Part shown: piece by piece, positions 34,765 to 46,189 of the stretch
Position numbering within the stretch: the first letter of the stretch is position 1
Layout: every line of letters begins with the position of its first letter
Assembly (NCBI GenBank): GCA_020796225.1
Contig: CM036756.1
Coordinates: forward strand, 56,574,616 to 56,638,615
Length of the DNA stretch: 64,000 bases
Direction: 5' to 3'
Source: Arion vulgaris
Lineage: Eukaryota > Mollusca > Gastropoda > Stylommatophora > Arionidae
Notes under the pieces: model-generated
Database searches by the model: none
What the model was told of the DNA's origin: nothing
What the model saw: only the letters and a program-made list of their open reading frames with translations
Position numbers and translations under genes: made by a program

Positions 34765-35375
34765 GAAAAACACACTGTTGCCATGGTCTAATTAATTTTT
34801 TGCATACATTGAATTATTTTCATTCTGTAGATGTATGTTAATGTATGATACTATGTACAAATTGAACTGCAGTTTTCTTAGTTTTCAAAATATTATTATA
34901 AAATATGTGTTATCTCATCAGATGCAGAAAGAATGGGAACGTGTAGATACTGAGATACTGTACTCATTAAAAAAAAATAATTGAATGGGATTTGTAGACA
35001 AAAATGCTGTAAAATTGTATTAAAAACATCAGTTTACCATCAATTTAAGATTCTATTAGAAATTCTGTGATTTTCTCCTGATGATAATCGCCCAGTATAT
35101 TTATTAACAAGGTCGAAACACACAGGAACACACATTATTAGTCATGTGTTTACACATGTAATATCTTCATAGTGAAATATCTTAATAAATTTATAAGTAA
35201 ACTTCTTTTTTTTGCGGTAGACGGATAAAGTGAAAACTGTATGGTTTACTCTCGGTCAATTGAAATAACTGTTCTATCGCTTCAAGTTTGAATATATTCT
35301 GCACCACATGCAGGTTTTATTGAGGCTGATGTATCATTGCAGAAATTATAGTTTTAATAAATATGTCTACTACTA
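34765..35375. other. no recognisable feature
   Basis: AT-rich sequence ending in a poly-T run that belongs to the LINE after it. Confidence 0.4.
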
Positions 35376-35381
35376 TTGGCT

Positions 35382-35817
35382 TTTTTTTTTTTTTTTTTTT
35401 ACTGAACCAACATCATTACACTCTGGACAGACCCATAAGTGCTCAGTCTCCCCCAACAGATATAGAAGAGTATGCATACTGACAGTTCCTGTGGCTCGCT
35501 GTTTAAACACAATCCTCACTCTGCCCATCAAGGTTCTACTTGTACAACGGGTAACTCCAAACTACTGAAATCCCTGGATCGATTCAACATCTATTTTAGT
35601 GTCTTCATCCAACAGGCAGTCGTGAGGAGACCGAAGAACATCCCCCTATTCCATCCTCAACTACCCAACAATCAATAATGTTGATGCAAGTCTGTCCGCT
35701 TTCTCATTGCCGCAAACACCAGCATGCCTAGGACAGTAGATACTCGTAAACCTCTGAAGGTTGGAAACTTTAATAGATGACATCCATTCATACCAAATCC
35801 TGCCATTTTGAATCTTC
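35382..35817 (-). pseudogene. RNase H-type LINE (family F2) 3' end with poly-A
   Basis: The minus-strand frame has SIYCPRHAGVCGNEKADRLA and STLLIVG. The wording then runs through the F2 3'-UTR to a reversed poly-A tail (Ts at 35382-35400). A 3'-truncated SINE-A adjoins it upstream. Confidence 0.7.
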
Positions 35818-35937
35818 CCGCCCGAGTGGTTACCGGGGCCCAAATTTGGGACACAAAGAATAGAACCACTGTTACCTGCCACGCATGTCGTAAGAGGCGA
35901 CTAAGGAGGTTTGGTTGAAATCGGATGCATGTGTCCG
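35818..35937 (+). mobile_element. SINE-A, 3'-truncated
   Basis: Intact head to ATCGGATGCATGTGTCC, then broken. Loss of the 3' half does not fit ordinary retrotransposition and suggests later deletion or recombination. Confidence 0.75.
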
Positions 35938-36164
35938 CTAGGGAATGCTAACCCGAAACAAATGCTTGCAGAAACGGATGCACCAGGCCGTAAGGCGCAT
36001 AACATGGTGCAACGACTCCTCACTATGCGGAATGGGATAACGTATTCTATGGTCGCCAATCTGCCTATGAGATTTAGCCACGCAGTAAGAATGTCAGACC
36101 TACCATCACGTGGGTGGCCAAAACTTACTGCGGGAAGAGGTTGGCACAAACGGGAAGCAGAAAT

Positions 36165-36310
36165 CATAGGAATTATATCCTACAGAACTGCCCCCAGTAT
36201 GCAGACTTGAGAAGAAAGAGGTGGCCCACTTACACTAGTGTCCAAGGCAAACTGTATGGCGTGGCTGATAATCTGAGACAGACGGCTGCCTTTATTAGAG
36301 AATCAAATCC
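36165..36310 (+). pseudogene. LINE family F3 C-terminal scrap
   Basis: QNCPQYADLRRKRWPTYTSV then GKLYGVADNLRQTAAFIRES, the segment after EHILQxC in RNase H LINEs. It runs head-on into a reversed F2 fragment. Confidence 0.65.
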
Positions 36311-36560
36311 CAATCTAGTGAGAACGCAGAAGAATCTTCCGAAGCATCAACCGCGAGTCAGAAACAACAATGACCCTAGTAAATGGAATCCCAAAGAGCC
36401 AATAGAGGGCAACAGTAACAACCTCAACCTCCATCCTCATACTGGAAATAGTTGTCCTGTATGCTCCCCTTTGCTCTGCAAGAGCCCTACCATGCGCATT
36501 ATACAAGAAACCCCATCCGGACTACTCACCAGGATACACAACTATAGGTATAAACAACAA
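36310..36560 (-). pseudogene. LINE family F2 RNase H fragment
   Basis: Minus frame: YNAHGRALAEQRGAYRTTIS, SMRMEVEVVTVALYWL, RVIVVSDSRLMLRKIL. The VSDSRLxLR motif is typical of RNase H in this family. Confidence 0.65.
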
Positions 36561-36805
36561 CATCATCATCAAGTGCATTATCTTCTACTACCATTAGCAC
36601 TTTCATCAATTGTTTTATTACTATTAAAATAACAAATTGAAATCAATGTTGTTTTAGCTCTGCTTGTTATTGATAGGGCTATCACTATCAATACTGTCAG
36701 AGCACATTTATGGCATGTTTAACAATTAGACAAGGTGTACAAATGATGTTTGTGACATTATCACTGGTTGCCATGGTAAATTATTTTAGAAGATTTGGTA
36801 ACTAG

Positions 36806-37066
36806 CTTCTTCTTCTTCAAATGCTCCATATCGACCAATTGTTAACCACTCTGTATGATTTGTATAGGATCTGAGCATAAGAGCGATTTTACTTTGTGCG
36901 AGTCATGTGCCTACAAGTAGGCAAACACATCTGATTTCTGTGACACTTTTTATTTACTAGGGTAGCTTCTCTAGGCCCCTACATCAGTCACCTCTTATGA
37001 CATGCCTTGTAGGTCACAGTGGTACTATTTTTTGCTTCCTTTGCGGCCCCGACACCACACGGACGA
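36806..37066 (-). mobile_element. SINE-B
   Basis: Reversed full copy. GTAACTAG on each side (36798-36805, 37067-37074). Confidence 0.83.
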
Positions 37067-37319
37067 GTAACTAGCTTGAAAAAATATATAAACTTGATCA
37101 AATTAATGAATGTATATTAAACTTGTGATGTAAAAGTAACCTTGTTATCCAGAATTTGAATCAGAATGCAGTAATGTAAAGTTAGCACTAATTTTGCAGG
37201 AAACAATTATTGTTGCAGTGTTTAGCAGTTAGGCAATTTTATAGATAATCTTGGTGAAGCATGCGACAATTAGTATATAATGTATTCAATATTTTAACAG
37301 TATTGTCAACCAGCGCTTA

Positions 37320-37985
37320 TTGGGTTTGATCTCCGTTAGCCTTTGACTGTCCCCAGCCGACCTGCAAGTCAGCAGGTTGCTATTTTCTTTTAGGGTAGCG
37401 ACTTTAGATGACCTACCTTCCCGGGTTGTTTAGCGTCATCTGCTCAGATTACCGGTCTTTATTTGGACTACTTGGTTTGCCTGCCGTCCAGTTTTGTGTA
37501 TGGTTTACTCCGCTAGACTTTGATTGTCCTCAATCAAACTACAAGACAGTAGTAGTTCCCTGCGAGCGGAAACGCGTACTGGATTCAGGCCTCTGCTGGG
37601 CCAACTCAATTCCGCCCCTCCCTCAGGGTTCTGAGTTTCGCCCCATGTGGGGCCACGTCTTTTCTCTGGATGCACCTCTCATCCTTTTTTTGCTTATTTG
37701 TCCAGCTTTTCCCATCGGCAGGGAGAGGCGTGCATTGATAGTTACTCTGGGATTCTGCTCGCTGTATTCTGCTGCCTGTTTTGTGAGCGGATCTCATCCA
37801 ACGTAACTGCGTCTGCACATCACTACTTGAACCAAAGTAGCTTTCCCTCAATCCCTACCCGCTTAGCCAGACAAGATCAGTTGTCTGTTACCAGGGTCAC
37901 CACGTGGAGGTAGGGTAGGATCTTGATTAGTGCCAGCTCACTAATCCTGGTGCGGCGCTGTCCCTATGCACCATTGACCCCATAA
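37320..37985 (+). repeat. GC-rich repeat, second copy
   Basis: Shares CTGGATGCACCTCTCATCC, CCAGGGTCACCACGTGGAGG and a GACCCC end with 24.44-25.59 kb, at perhaps 70 % by eye. An ORF of 132 codons (37408-37806) runs through it with no recognisable domain. Confidence 0.55.
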
Positions 37986-38004
37986 GTTGAATCAAGAGGA
38001 CAAC

Positions 38005-38280
38005 CGTTTCAAAATATGTCTATTTTCTTTTCCCAGGTGGAAGATTTAGTTGGCTGTCTACTCTTGCCATTAAGCATAGGGATGGAAGCTCTAATTTGCG
38101 TTCTAGGGCCAGATGAGTTTGTCCTTGTTGTATTGTATCCGTGTTTATGTAGTGTGGTCTTGATATTATCTATCCATCTTTTTCTTGGTCTTTCCTTAGC
38201 TCTAGTATCCGATCTCTTTTTATTGTATGCTGTTATTGGTGGTTGGTTTTCAAAATATGTAACAGAGTGAATTTTGTTTA
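38005..38280 (-). pseudogene. LINE family D C-terminus
   Basis: Minus frame: QPPITAYNKKRSDTRAKERP then RKRWIDNIKTTLHKHGYNT. The same words as at 18.43-18.7 kb without the stop seen there. Confidence 0.7.
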
Positions 38281-38660
38281 TGAGCGCTTATAGTAGCCCT
38301 TCTTTGATTGTGCACAGATGATCAGCCCTATGATTGATTATTTTGACATGAAGTTGTCAGTGTTACAGATGGTCATAGAATGATTGGTTAGATATTGACT
38401 GGATCACATTCAGGAGGTGATAGGCTGATTACCCACGGACATTGCAAGCAGAGATTTTAAAAATAGCATTATGTGATGCATTTATGATTGAATAAAGCCA
38501 AATTAAAGGTAAATTGTAAATGCATACCAAATATATAACAATGAATGGTAAAGCATAACATAACCAAATATATATATAATAATGTATTGGAAATAATAGC
38601 ACAGGAAGATATAAAACGTTTTGTTTTTAAAAATGAAAACACTATCCTTGTGTATTGCTG

Positions 38661-38900
38661 AGGCTAGCCAGGGGAGCAAAGAAAAGTAACACTGTGACCT
38701 ACAAGGCATGGCGTAAGAGGCGACTGAGGTAGGGACCAAGGGAAGCTACCCTAGTAAATAAAAAAACATTTAAGAAATCAGATGTACTTGTAGGTGCATA
38801 ATCACACAATGTGCTATCACTCTTAGGCTCAGATCACATACAGATCACAAAGAGTTGTTTAACAAGTGGTCGATATGGAGCGTTCGAAGAAGAAGAAGAG
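38661..38900 (+). mobile_element. SINE-B
   Basis: Sense copy, GGGAGCAAAGAAAAGTAACA to CGTTCGAAGAAGAAGAAG. The CGGATGTGCTGG block is shortened. Confidence 0.8.
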
Positions 38901-39169
38901 GAAACCTAATAAAATAGCCAACATTAATTAACTAAGCAATTTGATTGATAATAATAACGACCATTTATTATGTAGTGTCACAGAGCTGTCTGATTAGTTA
39001 TATCTTGTTAATCATGTTATCTTTGCTTACTACTTTTCAGCTTACTAGCAGCATTTTCAGTGTGAAAATAGTACCTGATACGAAACTATATTGTACTGCT
39101 TGTAACATAACAGGATTGCCAATTTGAAGGTATGTTGAATTTTATTATAATCCTCATACTGTATAGTTT

Positions 39170-39300
39170 TTTTTTTCGATCCAGAAGCACTTAGAGTTTT
39201 TCAGCTCTTCGGCTCGATGCCATGTACATCATAAATCTGGAGAACCTGTGGCTTTTCTGCCAGCCCCCAGAATTGAACCGCACTCAAAGGGGGCTTGTCA
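39170..39300 (-). mobile_element. SINE-F, tRNA-derived
   Basis: GATCCAGAAGCACTTAGAGT, AACCTGTGGCTTTTCTGCCA and a reversed B box CAGAATTGAACC. Confidence 0.6.
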
Positions 39301-39316
39301 CCAGTCGTCCAATGAA

Positions 39317-39376
39317 TCTTGATTAGTGTCAGCTCACTAATCCTGGCGTGGCGTTGTCCCTATGCGCTGTTGACCC
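39317..39376 (+). repeat. end fragment of the GC-rich repeat
   Basis: CTTGATTAGTGTCAGCTCAC to CTGTTGACCCC, matching 37919-37980 closely. Confidence 0.6.
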
Positions 39377-39594
39377 CTACTACTTTCTATCAAGTTTATG
39401 CCAGTTTCTCCCTGGAAACATTTACTCATCACCCAGTCAATAACCACTTGGAACAACAGCAGAGATAAAATACAACCGTACTCTATTTCAAATTCAACCA
39501 CAAACCAGTTGCTTTGGCCATCGTCAGTGTGAACCATCATACAAACATTTGATAATATTTATTCAAATGTTTTAGACCGCATTTGTCTCCCCTC

Positions 39595-39875
39595 ATTGAT
39601 AAAGTAAAGGAACCCTTTCATACCTCGTGGTTTATAGGTCAATACAGTGTTAGGCCTGTATTTTTCATTGACTGTCGGCACACGATGGGTGATGTGGTCA
39701 GCATCACGCCGGCCGCCTTTACTTTCCCAGAGCATGTCTGGTACCCAGTTGAGGCTGGGTCGACCTGAGAGCCTTCGCGGCCGGGAAAAATTCCACGCAC
39801 ACTGCTCGAGTTGAACCCAGACCACCAGCCTTGAGAAGCGAGTTCACTAACAACTACGCTCACGCGCTTTCTCCC
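39595..39875 (-). mobile_element. SINE-C
   Basis: Reversed, with GTTGAGGCTGGGTCGACCTG and CCAGACCACCAGCCTTGAGA. Near full length. Confidence 0.82.
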
Positions 39876-40239
39876 TCATTGATACCTGCTTGTTTAGTCA
39901 TACATCAGTGATGCAGCCTGTTGCCAGTGTTACCGCCTGGAGCTGGAGTAGAGCTGTAATCAGCTCTGGTCTCTGGCTCCATCTTTTGTCGTGACTCCAA
40001 CTTGTGTCATTACATTCGCTGCATCTTAGACAATAACATAGACACATAGATTACTTCACAGCAAATACCTTCTTCCTTTACTCCATGACCACTTTTGCCA
40101 GTCTAAACATTTGAATATCTACCAAGTACATTGCAAAAACAAAATTAAGGATGTATGAGAACTATGCTATTGTACCGATCTGATTATGGGAGTACAACAG
40201 AAAATGGAATATCTAGATCCTCATCATTTCATACAGCTT

Positions 40240-40483
40240 GTCTGAGGAAGAGGAGCATCTGGGAGAATAGATTAGAGCGGGGCTCCCATTTGGGAGACCC
40301 AGGTTTGATCCTCAGTAAAGTTAAGTTTTTCCATTGGGGCATAAAAATCCTAACCCGAACAGCTTTGTGGTGACTGTACTAGCCTTGCGGCCATTAAATT
40401 CCTCATGCTCATGTCCTACACCCCCCTAAAATGTGGTGTTACACAGGCAGATGCAGCGTACTATCTTAGCTGCTGTTCATCAC
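40240..40483 (+). mobile_element. SINE-D, tRNA(Ser/Leu)-derived, split by a LINE
   Basis: ATTAGAGCGGGGCTCCCATT and GACCCAGGTTTGATCCTC carry tRNA-like boxes. The body ends TCATGTCCTACACCCCCCTA. A sister copy is at 58.63 kb. The last 74 bases are duplicated beyond the LINE. Confidence 0.7.
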
Positions 40484-41673
40484 CGATCTTAGCTGCTGTT
40501 CTTGTACCGATCATATCTTCACGCTGAGATCCATTATAGAAGAATCAATTGAATTCCAGTCACCACTAGTGATAAATTTTATAGACTTTCAGAAAGCGTT
40601 TGATAGTCTTCATCGTTCTACTCTCTGGGAGATTCTTAAGACCTATGGCTTCCAGGAAAAGTACATCAATATTATAAAAGCCTTCTATTCTGAAGCATCC
40701 TGCTGTGTAAGAACAGATGCAGGAAACTCAGACTGGTTCACAGTCAATTCGGGTGTGAAGCAGGGCTGCGTTATGTCACCTATGCTTTTGGGATAGCTAT
40801 AGACTGGATCATGCGCAAATGCACCTAAGATGATCAACTAGGCATCAAATGGCTTATTAACAGCAGACTATTTGATCTTGACTTTGCCGATGACGTGGCC
40901 ATATTGAATTCAACTACACAAGCAACCCACAAACTAACAAGCAATCTTTGCACACTTGCAGAACAGGTTGGTCTCCAGATCAATTCTGCCAAGACCAAAA
41001 TTATGGACCTCACAAACTCGACAGACAACATCGTAATAAATGGCCAAACACTGGAGAAAGTTGAACATTTTACATATTTGGGTAGTAAAGTGTCAAACAA
41101 CGGAGACACGATGAAAGAAATAAACTCTCGTATTGCTATAGCAGCTAGTGCCTTCACTAAATTAACGAATATCTGGCAATCTCAAGACTTTAGTATATGC
41201 ACAAAAGTTAAATTATTTAGGTCATGTGTGATTCCTGTACTGACCTACGGTTGTGAAAGTTGGAAATCAACAAAGAAAATTGATAAGAAACTGGACAGCT
41301 TTGAGAATAAATGTCTACGAAAATTATTAAAAGTCAATTGGAGTGATTTCGTTTCTAACAACACAGTGAGAGATAGAACACACCAACAACCCATATCAAA
41401 TATTATAAGGAAACGACGGTGGAAATATTTAGGTCATGTGCTTAGATCAGACGAAAAGAGACTAAATCGACAAGTCCTTATGTGGTCACCAGTTGGGAAA
41501 AGAAACGTGGAAGACCAAAGACCACTCTTCGAAGAACCATCCAACAAGAAAGTAAACTATTGGGATGTAAAACCATACAAGATATGCAACTGCTAGCAAA
41601 GAACCGTATCACATGGAGATCTAAAACCTCTGCCCTATGTGCCGCCTTTGCACGAAAGGAACAAACTAACTAA
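40484..41673 (+). mobile_element. RTE-like LINE, 5'-truncated, flanked by 74-bp duplication
   Basis: It starts inside the RT (DHIFTLRSIIEESIEFQSPL, FIDFQKAFDSLHRSTLWEIL), then SGVKQGCVMSPMLLG, LFDLDFADDVAILNSTTQAT (intact FADD), the thumb (EHFTYLGSKVSNNGDTMKEI) and RKRRWKYLGHVLRSDEKRLN. A stop at 40795 and a shift near 41505 break it; GRPKTTLRRTIQQESKLL continues in the next frame. The 74 bases at 40410-40483 and 41674-41747 are identical. The 5' junction repeats CTTAGCTGCTGTTC from the target. Confidence 0.9.
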
Positions 41674-41747
41674 CATGTCCTACACCCCCCTAAAATGTGG
41701 TGTTACACAGGCAGATGCAGCGTACTATCTTAGCTGCTGTTCATCAC

Positions 41748-42428
41748 ATATATTAACCAAATCTGTAAAACAGCTAACACCAGCGAAGGAAACAAACTCA
41801 GGGAACTCTTATTAAGCGAATTTCTTTTTTGCAGATGATCAGGCAATCATATCAACAACATAAGAACAGTTACAGCAACACATTAACAGACTCTAGTTAA
41901 CATGTAATGAATACAACATGAGAATAAACATCGACAAAACCGAAGTAATGACATTCGCCAGAGAGGAAAGTACTACCATTATCTCCATCGACAAATTGTC
42001 CAAGCAGTGCAGGGTCGTCTTGCAGTGGATACCCTCTCACTGTGGAATACCAGGAAATGAAACAGCAAACCGATTGACCAAAGAAGGTGCTGCAGGAGAG
42101 CAACCGGATGTGCCAGTTACCTACCACTAAAAGAAAAGGATGATTAAATCAATGAGAAAGCCACAAATACCAACACAAGACGATTACTATAATATGAGCA
42201 GATTGGAACAAGTTGTCATTCTGCGCCTTAGAACAGGACACAATCGGCTCCACAGCCACATGTATACAAAATTCAAGATTGGCAATTCAGCCATGTGTAC
42301 AGGCACACCAAACTGCAGAGCACATACTTCAAGACTGCCCCGAATATGATACACTGAGGCAAACTCACTGGCCTAATGAAACAACACTCGACAGAAAACT
42401 ACAGGACCTCTGTGTGAGCTACAAAAGA
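41748..42428 (+). pseudogene. RNase H-type LINE (family F3), internally deleted
   Basis: RT part: FFFADDQAIIST and NEYNMRINIDKTEVMTFARE. It then jumps straight into the end of RNase H, VVLQWIPSHCGIPGNETANR, and RLEQVVILRLRTGHNRLHSH plus AEHILQDCPEYDTLRQTHWP. The thumb and most of RNase H are missing. It runs into the gap of Ns at 42429. Confidence 0.8.
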
Positions 42429-42528
42429 NNNNNNNNNNNNNNNNNNNNNNNNNNNNNNNNNNNNNNNNNNNNNNNNNNNNNNNNNNNNNNNNNNNNNNNN
42501 NNNNNNNNNNNNNNNNNNNNNNNNNNNN
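42429..42528. other. assembly gap, 100 N
   Basis: Exactly 100 Ns, the usual placeholder length. True distance is unknown. It falls inside repeats just upstream of CROT. Confidence 0.98.
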
Positions 42529-42599
42529 TAATACAGGAATACATTCAAATCTAAATTAAGTAATTCATTTTGATCAAAACAGTGAACAATCTATTCTTT

Positions 42600-43370
42600 T
42601 TTATATACCAGTTTTGTAAAAAGTCAATCATTTATTTATATAACTTCAATTAAATTGCAATATTTTCTATTTATATATAATACCAGTTTTGTAATAACAT
42701 TGCAAATCTAATTCTATTTATATATATAATACCAGTTTTGTAATAACATTGCAAATCTTATTCTATTTATATATATATAATACCAGTTTTGTAATAACAT
42801 TGCAAATCTAATTCTATTTATATATGTATAATGCCAGTTTTGTAATAACATTGCAAATCTAATTCTATTTATATATATAATACCAGTTTTGTAATAACAT
42901 TGCAAATCTAATTCTATTTATATATATAATACCAGTTTTGTATTAACATTGCAAATCTAATTCTATTTATATATGTATAATGCCAGTTTTGAAATAACTT
43001 AAAAGGTTTCCTTTTATTTATATAAAATACCAGTTTGTAATAACCTAGCCTTTGTGGTGCGAGGCCCACAAGGGAAGCAAAGACTTTGAAGCTACCTACA
43101 AGGCATGTCATTAGAGCGCCTAAGGTAGGGGCCTAGGGAAGCTACCCTAGTAAATAAAAAGAGTCACAGAATTCGGATGGGCTGGTCTACTTGTAGATGC
43201 ATAACTGGCACAACATACAATTGCTCTTAGGCTTAGATCACATACAAATCACACAGAGTGGTTAACAAGTGGTCAATATAGAGCGTCCGAGGAAGAAGTA
43301 GAAGTAATAACTTAGAAAATCTACTTTCATTTATGTATAGTACCAGTTTTGTAATAAATAAAAAAAATAT
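42600..43370 (+). repeat. 49-51 bp minisatellite split by a SINE-B
   Basis: Units TAATACCAGTTTTGTAATAA, CATTGCAAATCTAATTCTAT and a TA run occur about eight times to 43045, and one more at 43335-43365. SINE-B lies between. The array ends 50 bp before the first CROT exon seen. Confidence 0.9.
43049..43304 (+). mobile_element. SINE-B inserted in the minisatellite
   Basis: TAATAACCTAG (43038-43048) and TAATAACTTAG (43305-43315) form its duplication. Confidence 0.87.
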
Positions 43371-43417
43371 CCTTTTATTAGTTTTTGTGTGTGTATTTCT
43401 GTCTTCTTGTTATACAG

Positions 43418-43542
43418 TTCGCCCTCTAGTCACTGATGATGAATACACAAAGACAGAACTAATAGTAAAACAGTTTGCAGCTGGTGATGGTAAATATCTA
43501 CATGAGAAGCTCCAGGATAGAGCAAGGAGTAAGAGAAACTGG
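43418..43542 (+). CDS. CROT: carnitine O-octanoyltransferase-like, exon 1 seen here
   Basis: CROT-type enzymes move medium-chain acyl groups between CoA and carnitine, usually in peroxisomes. The exon reads VRPLVTDDEYTKTELIVKQF, then a GDGKYLHEKLQDRARSKRNW stretch. This matches the N-terminal region of the choline/carnitine acyltransferase family just before the conserved WLEEWW-type segment, and is closer to CROT than to carnitine acetyltransferase. The acceptor is TATACAG at 43411-43417 and the donor GTATGC at 43543. One base from the preceding exon completes the first Val codon, so an upstream exon must exist. I did not find it; a gap of Ns lies 0.9 kb upstream. The exon follows a 50-bp minisatellite and a SINE-B insertion. 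Confidence 0.85.
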
Positions 43543-43859
43543 GTATGCTGCAGAAACATACATCTATTTAATTTACCATACTAAATATATCGGTGTCTAG
43601 ATTTATAATTAGAGTGGTAATATTTGTTTTAGCTGTTTTGCATCTCTTTTGTTAAAAATCACATTGATTATTGTATTTGTTTTATCATCATGGCGTAAGG
43701 GATTATAGATTCACAAATATCTGTCCTGAGTATATTGACTGTCAGTATAAGTGTTGACACTCTTCCGTGCCATCAAGCTAGGCTGTCCAGAATTTTGTTT
43801 CTCTCTGTAATCCTCTGTCTTGCCCCCTTATTGTGTTCTTTTGGCATATGCATTGGTCA

Positions 43860-44160
43860 GCTTGAAGGTTTAGACCTGATCATCAAGGAGCATTGGCACG
43901 TAAGCAGCATCATTTTCCAGAAACTAAAATAGTTTGGTCACATTAAATGTCACCCTGGTTTGGAGAGAGCAGCAGTGGAGGGCATGGTTCCTTATAGATG
44001 AGGCTGGGAACAACCAAGAACACAGTGGCAACAGGACATGAAAGAATCCTTTGAACATGACGATGGAGGAACTGGGAGAACTTGCTAAAGATCAAGCGTC
44101 TTGTCAGGTGGACAGTAATGAGAGCAATGTTCTGCAAAGGACATGTTACATGATGATGAA
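43860..44160 (+). pseudogene. LINE family E C-terminal scrap
   Basis: GHIKCHPGLERAAVEGMVPY-like residues and an ending CAAAGGACATGTTACATGATGA. Same order as at 44.87-45.11 kb. Confidence 0.55.
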
Positions 44161-44559
44161 GTGTTTTTGCTTCCCTCAGTCCTTTAGTGAGATTTTGTAA
44201 TGGAGTTGTTTCTTTTTTATTCCTGCTTTCTCAAGTGTGTCAGCTGCCTTTGTACCCACGGTATGTTTTATATTGATACTTGTGTTGTACTAAATAAATT
44301 TGACAAATGAGAAATGAACTATTTTATCATAACTTTGGTTTAGTTAAACACTATTTCCAAACTAGTGTAACAAACATATGTTGCATATCATTGTTGTGAA
44401 TATCTTGATCTAATGTCTACAATGCATTGACTAAGACATGACAGCAACAGAGACAAGACATTGATAACTAATACGACTGTACACCTTATGGGTCAAAGCT
44501 ATTTTAATTTATGAAAGTAATTAGTTTTACAAATAATTGCATAGTGACAAAAGTAATTA

Positions 44560-45115
44560 ACAACAATGGAGATTGTACAAACAAAGTTAGAAGATTAGCC
44601 ATGGCACTCCAGAGGGTAGCCAGTAGGAAGACACTATAGCATGACATAAGTAAAGAACCAAAAGTAAGACTACTGGGAACATGCATATTCCCTGTGGCAA
44701 CATATGGATGGGAATCATGGACCATAACACAAACATTAAAGAACAAAATTGAAGCTTTTGAAACAAGGTATTACGGAAAAGCTCTTTGAACATCCTGGAC
44801 AGAGAAGAGCAATAACAAAGACATATTGACAAAGTACTACAAGACCTGCATATTGAGGAGCATTGGCTCATAATAACATCATGTACCAGAAGATTAAATA
44901 TTTTGGTCATGTTAATCATCACAGTAGTTTGGAGAGAACGGTAATGAAAGGCATGGTTCCTACAGTATAGGGAACTAGCTAGACAAAGGTGGCAGCAGGA
45001 CAGGAAAGAAACCTTGAACATGACGCTGGAGGTGATGGGAGAACTTGCTAGAGACAGAGTATTTTTCAGGCTGGCTGTAATGAAAATGATATTTCGCAAG
45101 GGACATGCTACTACT
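44560..45115 (+). pseudogene. RTE-like LINE (family E), C-terminal part
   Basis: Frame: VRLLGTCIFPVATYGWESWT then LKNKIEAFETRYYGKAL and EKSNNKDILTKYYKTCILRS. This is the FPVATYGxExWT thumb motif of RTE-like LINEs. Many stops. It lies in CROT intron 1-2 on the sense strand. Confidence 0.7.
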
Positions 45116-45210
45116 TGAGTGACAAAAGTAAATTTTGTTGTTATTACATTGTAAAGCTGGACATTTTAAAAATTTGTTTCAATTAAAAATTATATGGTTT
45201 ATTCATTGAG

Positions 45211-45384
45211 CTGGAGCAATGGTGGGAGGATGAAGCATATTTGAAAATCAGACTACCAAGACCAAAAGTGAACATGGCCTGTCCAGGCCCTTATGAGATT
45301 TTGGCCATCTTTACCAGGCTCACAGATTCCCCGTCAAGCACTTTCACTTTATTACCTCCTCAAGTTTTGGGATTATGTTTGCAA
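45211..45384 (+). CDS. CROT: CROT-like exon 2, with a one-base frameshift
   Basis: The exon opens LEQWWEDEAYLKIRLPRPKV, the conserved segment after RNW in carnitine acyltransferases. From about 45290 the family match moves to the next frame (RFWPSLPGSQIPRQALSLYY, then LLKFWDYVCK), which corresponds to the YWPPKEGTQ...LWHNLNYW part of CROT. The change needs one surplus base near the CCC at 45288-45290. The downstream frame is right, because its last two bases plus the first base of exon 3 make the expected Lys codon. The acceptor is a plain ATTGAG and the donor GTAAGT at 45385 is strong. As written, the frame breaks here: an assembly indel or a real lesion. Confidence 0.8.
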
Positions 45385-45399
45385 GTAAGTGACATTAAT

Positions 45400-45545
45400 T
45401 TCATTGTCTTTCTGTTTCTTTTCTCCAATTCTGTTTTGCCTCACAGCGTCAGGATAAGAAGAGATTTATAGAACAGGCTTTTGTGTGCGTTTCATAAACA
45501 GTATCTTTCATCGCCTCTGTTATCTCTGAGGTCTACTAATTTCAC
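45400..45545 (-). pseudogene. LINE family C 3' scrap
   Basis: TTTTGCCTCACAGCGTCAGG and ATAGAACAGGCTTTTGTGTG are the reverse of 13130-13190. It immediately follows exon 2. Confidence 0.55.
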
Positions 45546-46189
45546 TGTAATGTCTGCTTTTTAGTGTACAAAATAAGTATACAGTTTTGTTTTAATGAAT
45601 TGAGAGACTAATTTATAATAGTTAGAAATTCTGATTTAGCCAACTTTATTTGACTGTTTAATCAAGATGGTGCTATATACTCAAACATGTTAAACATACA
45701 TTTTTCCTTTTTTTTTGTTGAAACATGTATATTAAAAACAACCTAAACGTGTAGGTTTTTGTAAACTATAAATTATCCATCATAAATGAGCATTAGTGAA
45801 AATGTATGTCTTTCGATATCCTTATCAGAATAATCACAGTCCAAGTCTAATTCATCTTGGGAATAATATAAAACTAAATTCAACAGCTTGCTCTATTGTA
45901 ATCATTTTTGAGTAGCAATTTTCAGCATGTCTTTTCATCACGAATAAACTTTAAAAATCATTTGAATTGTCAACACAATAACAGAAACATGTTCATTATT
46001 TTGCTAAACCAACTAGTAAACATATGGATTATGTTTGACATCACATTTGTACAAAATGTATCTTTGGCGGCAAAAATAATGACAGAGTCCTGTCAGACCG
46101 ATTTTTCAGAATGGGATTTGAGATGTTTAGATTTCAGAGCATATAGCAGGATCTCGGGTTCTACAGGTTAAGGGGAACTCTGGTCTTGA

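Noticed and set aside
37408..37806. 132-codon ORF as a host gene
   Set aside because: It lies in the GC-rich repeat family shared with 24.4 kb and has no recognisable domain.
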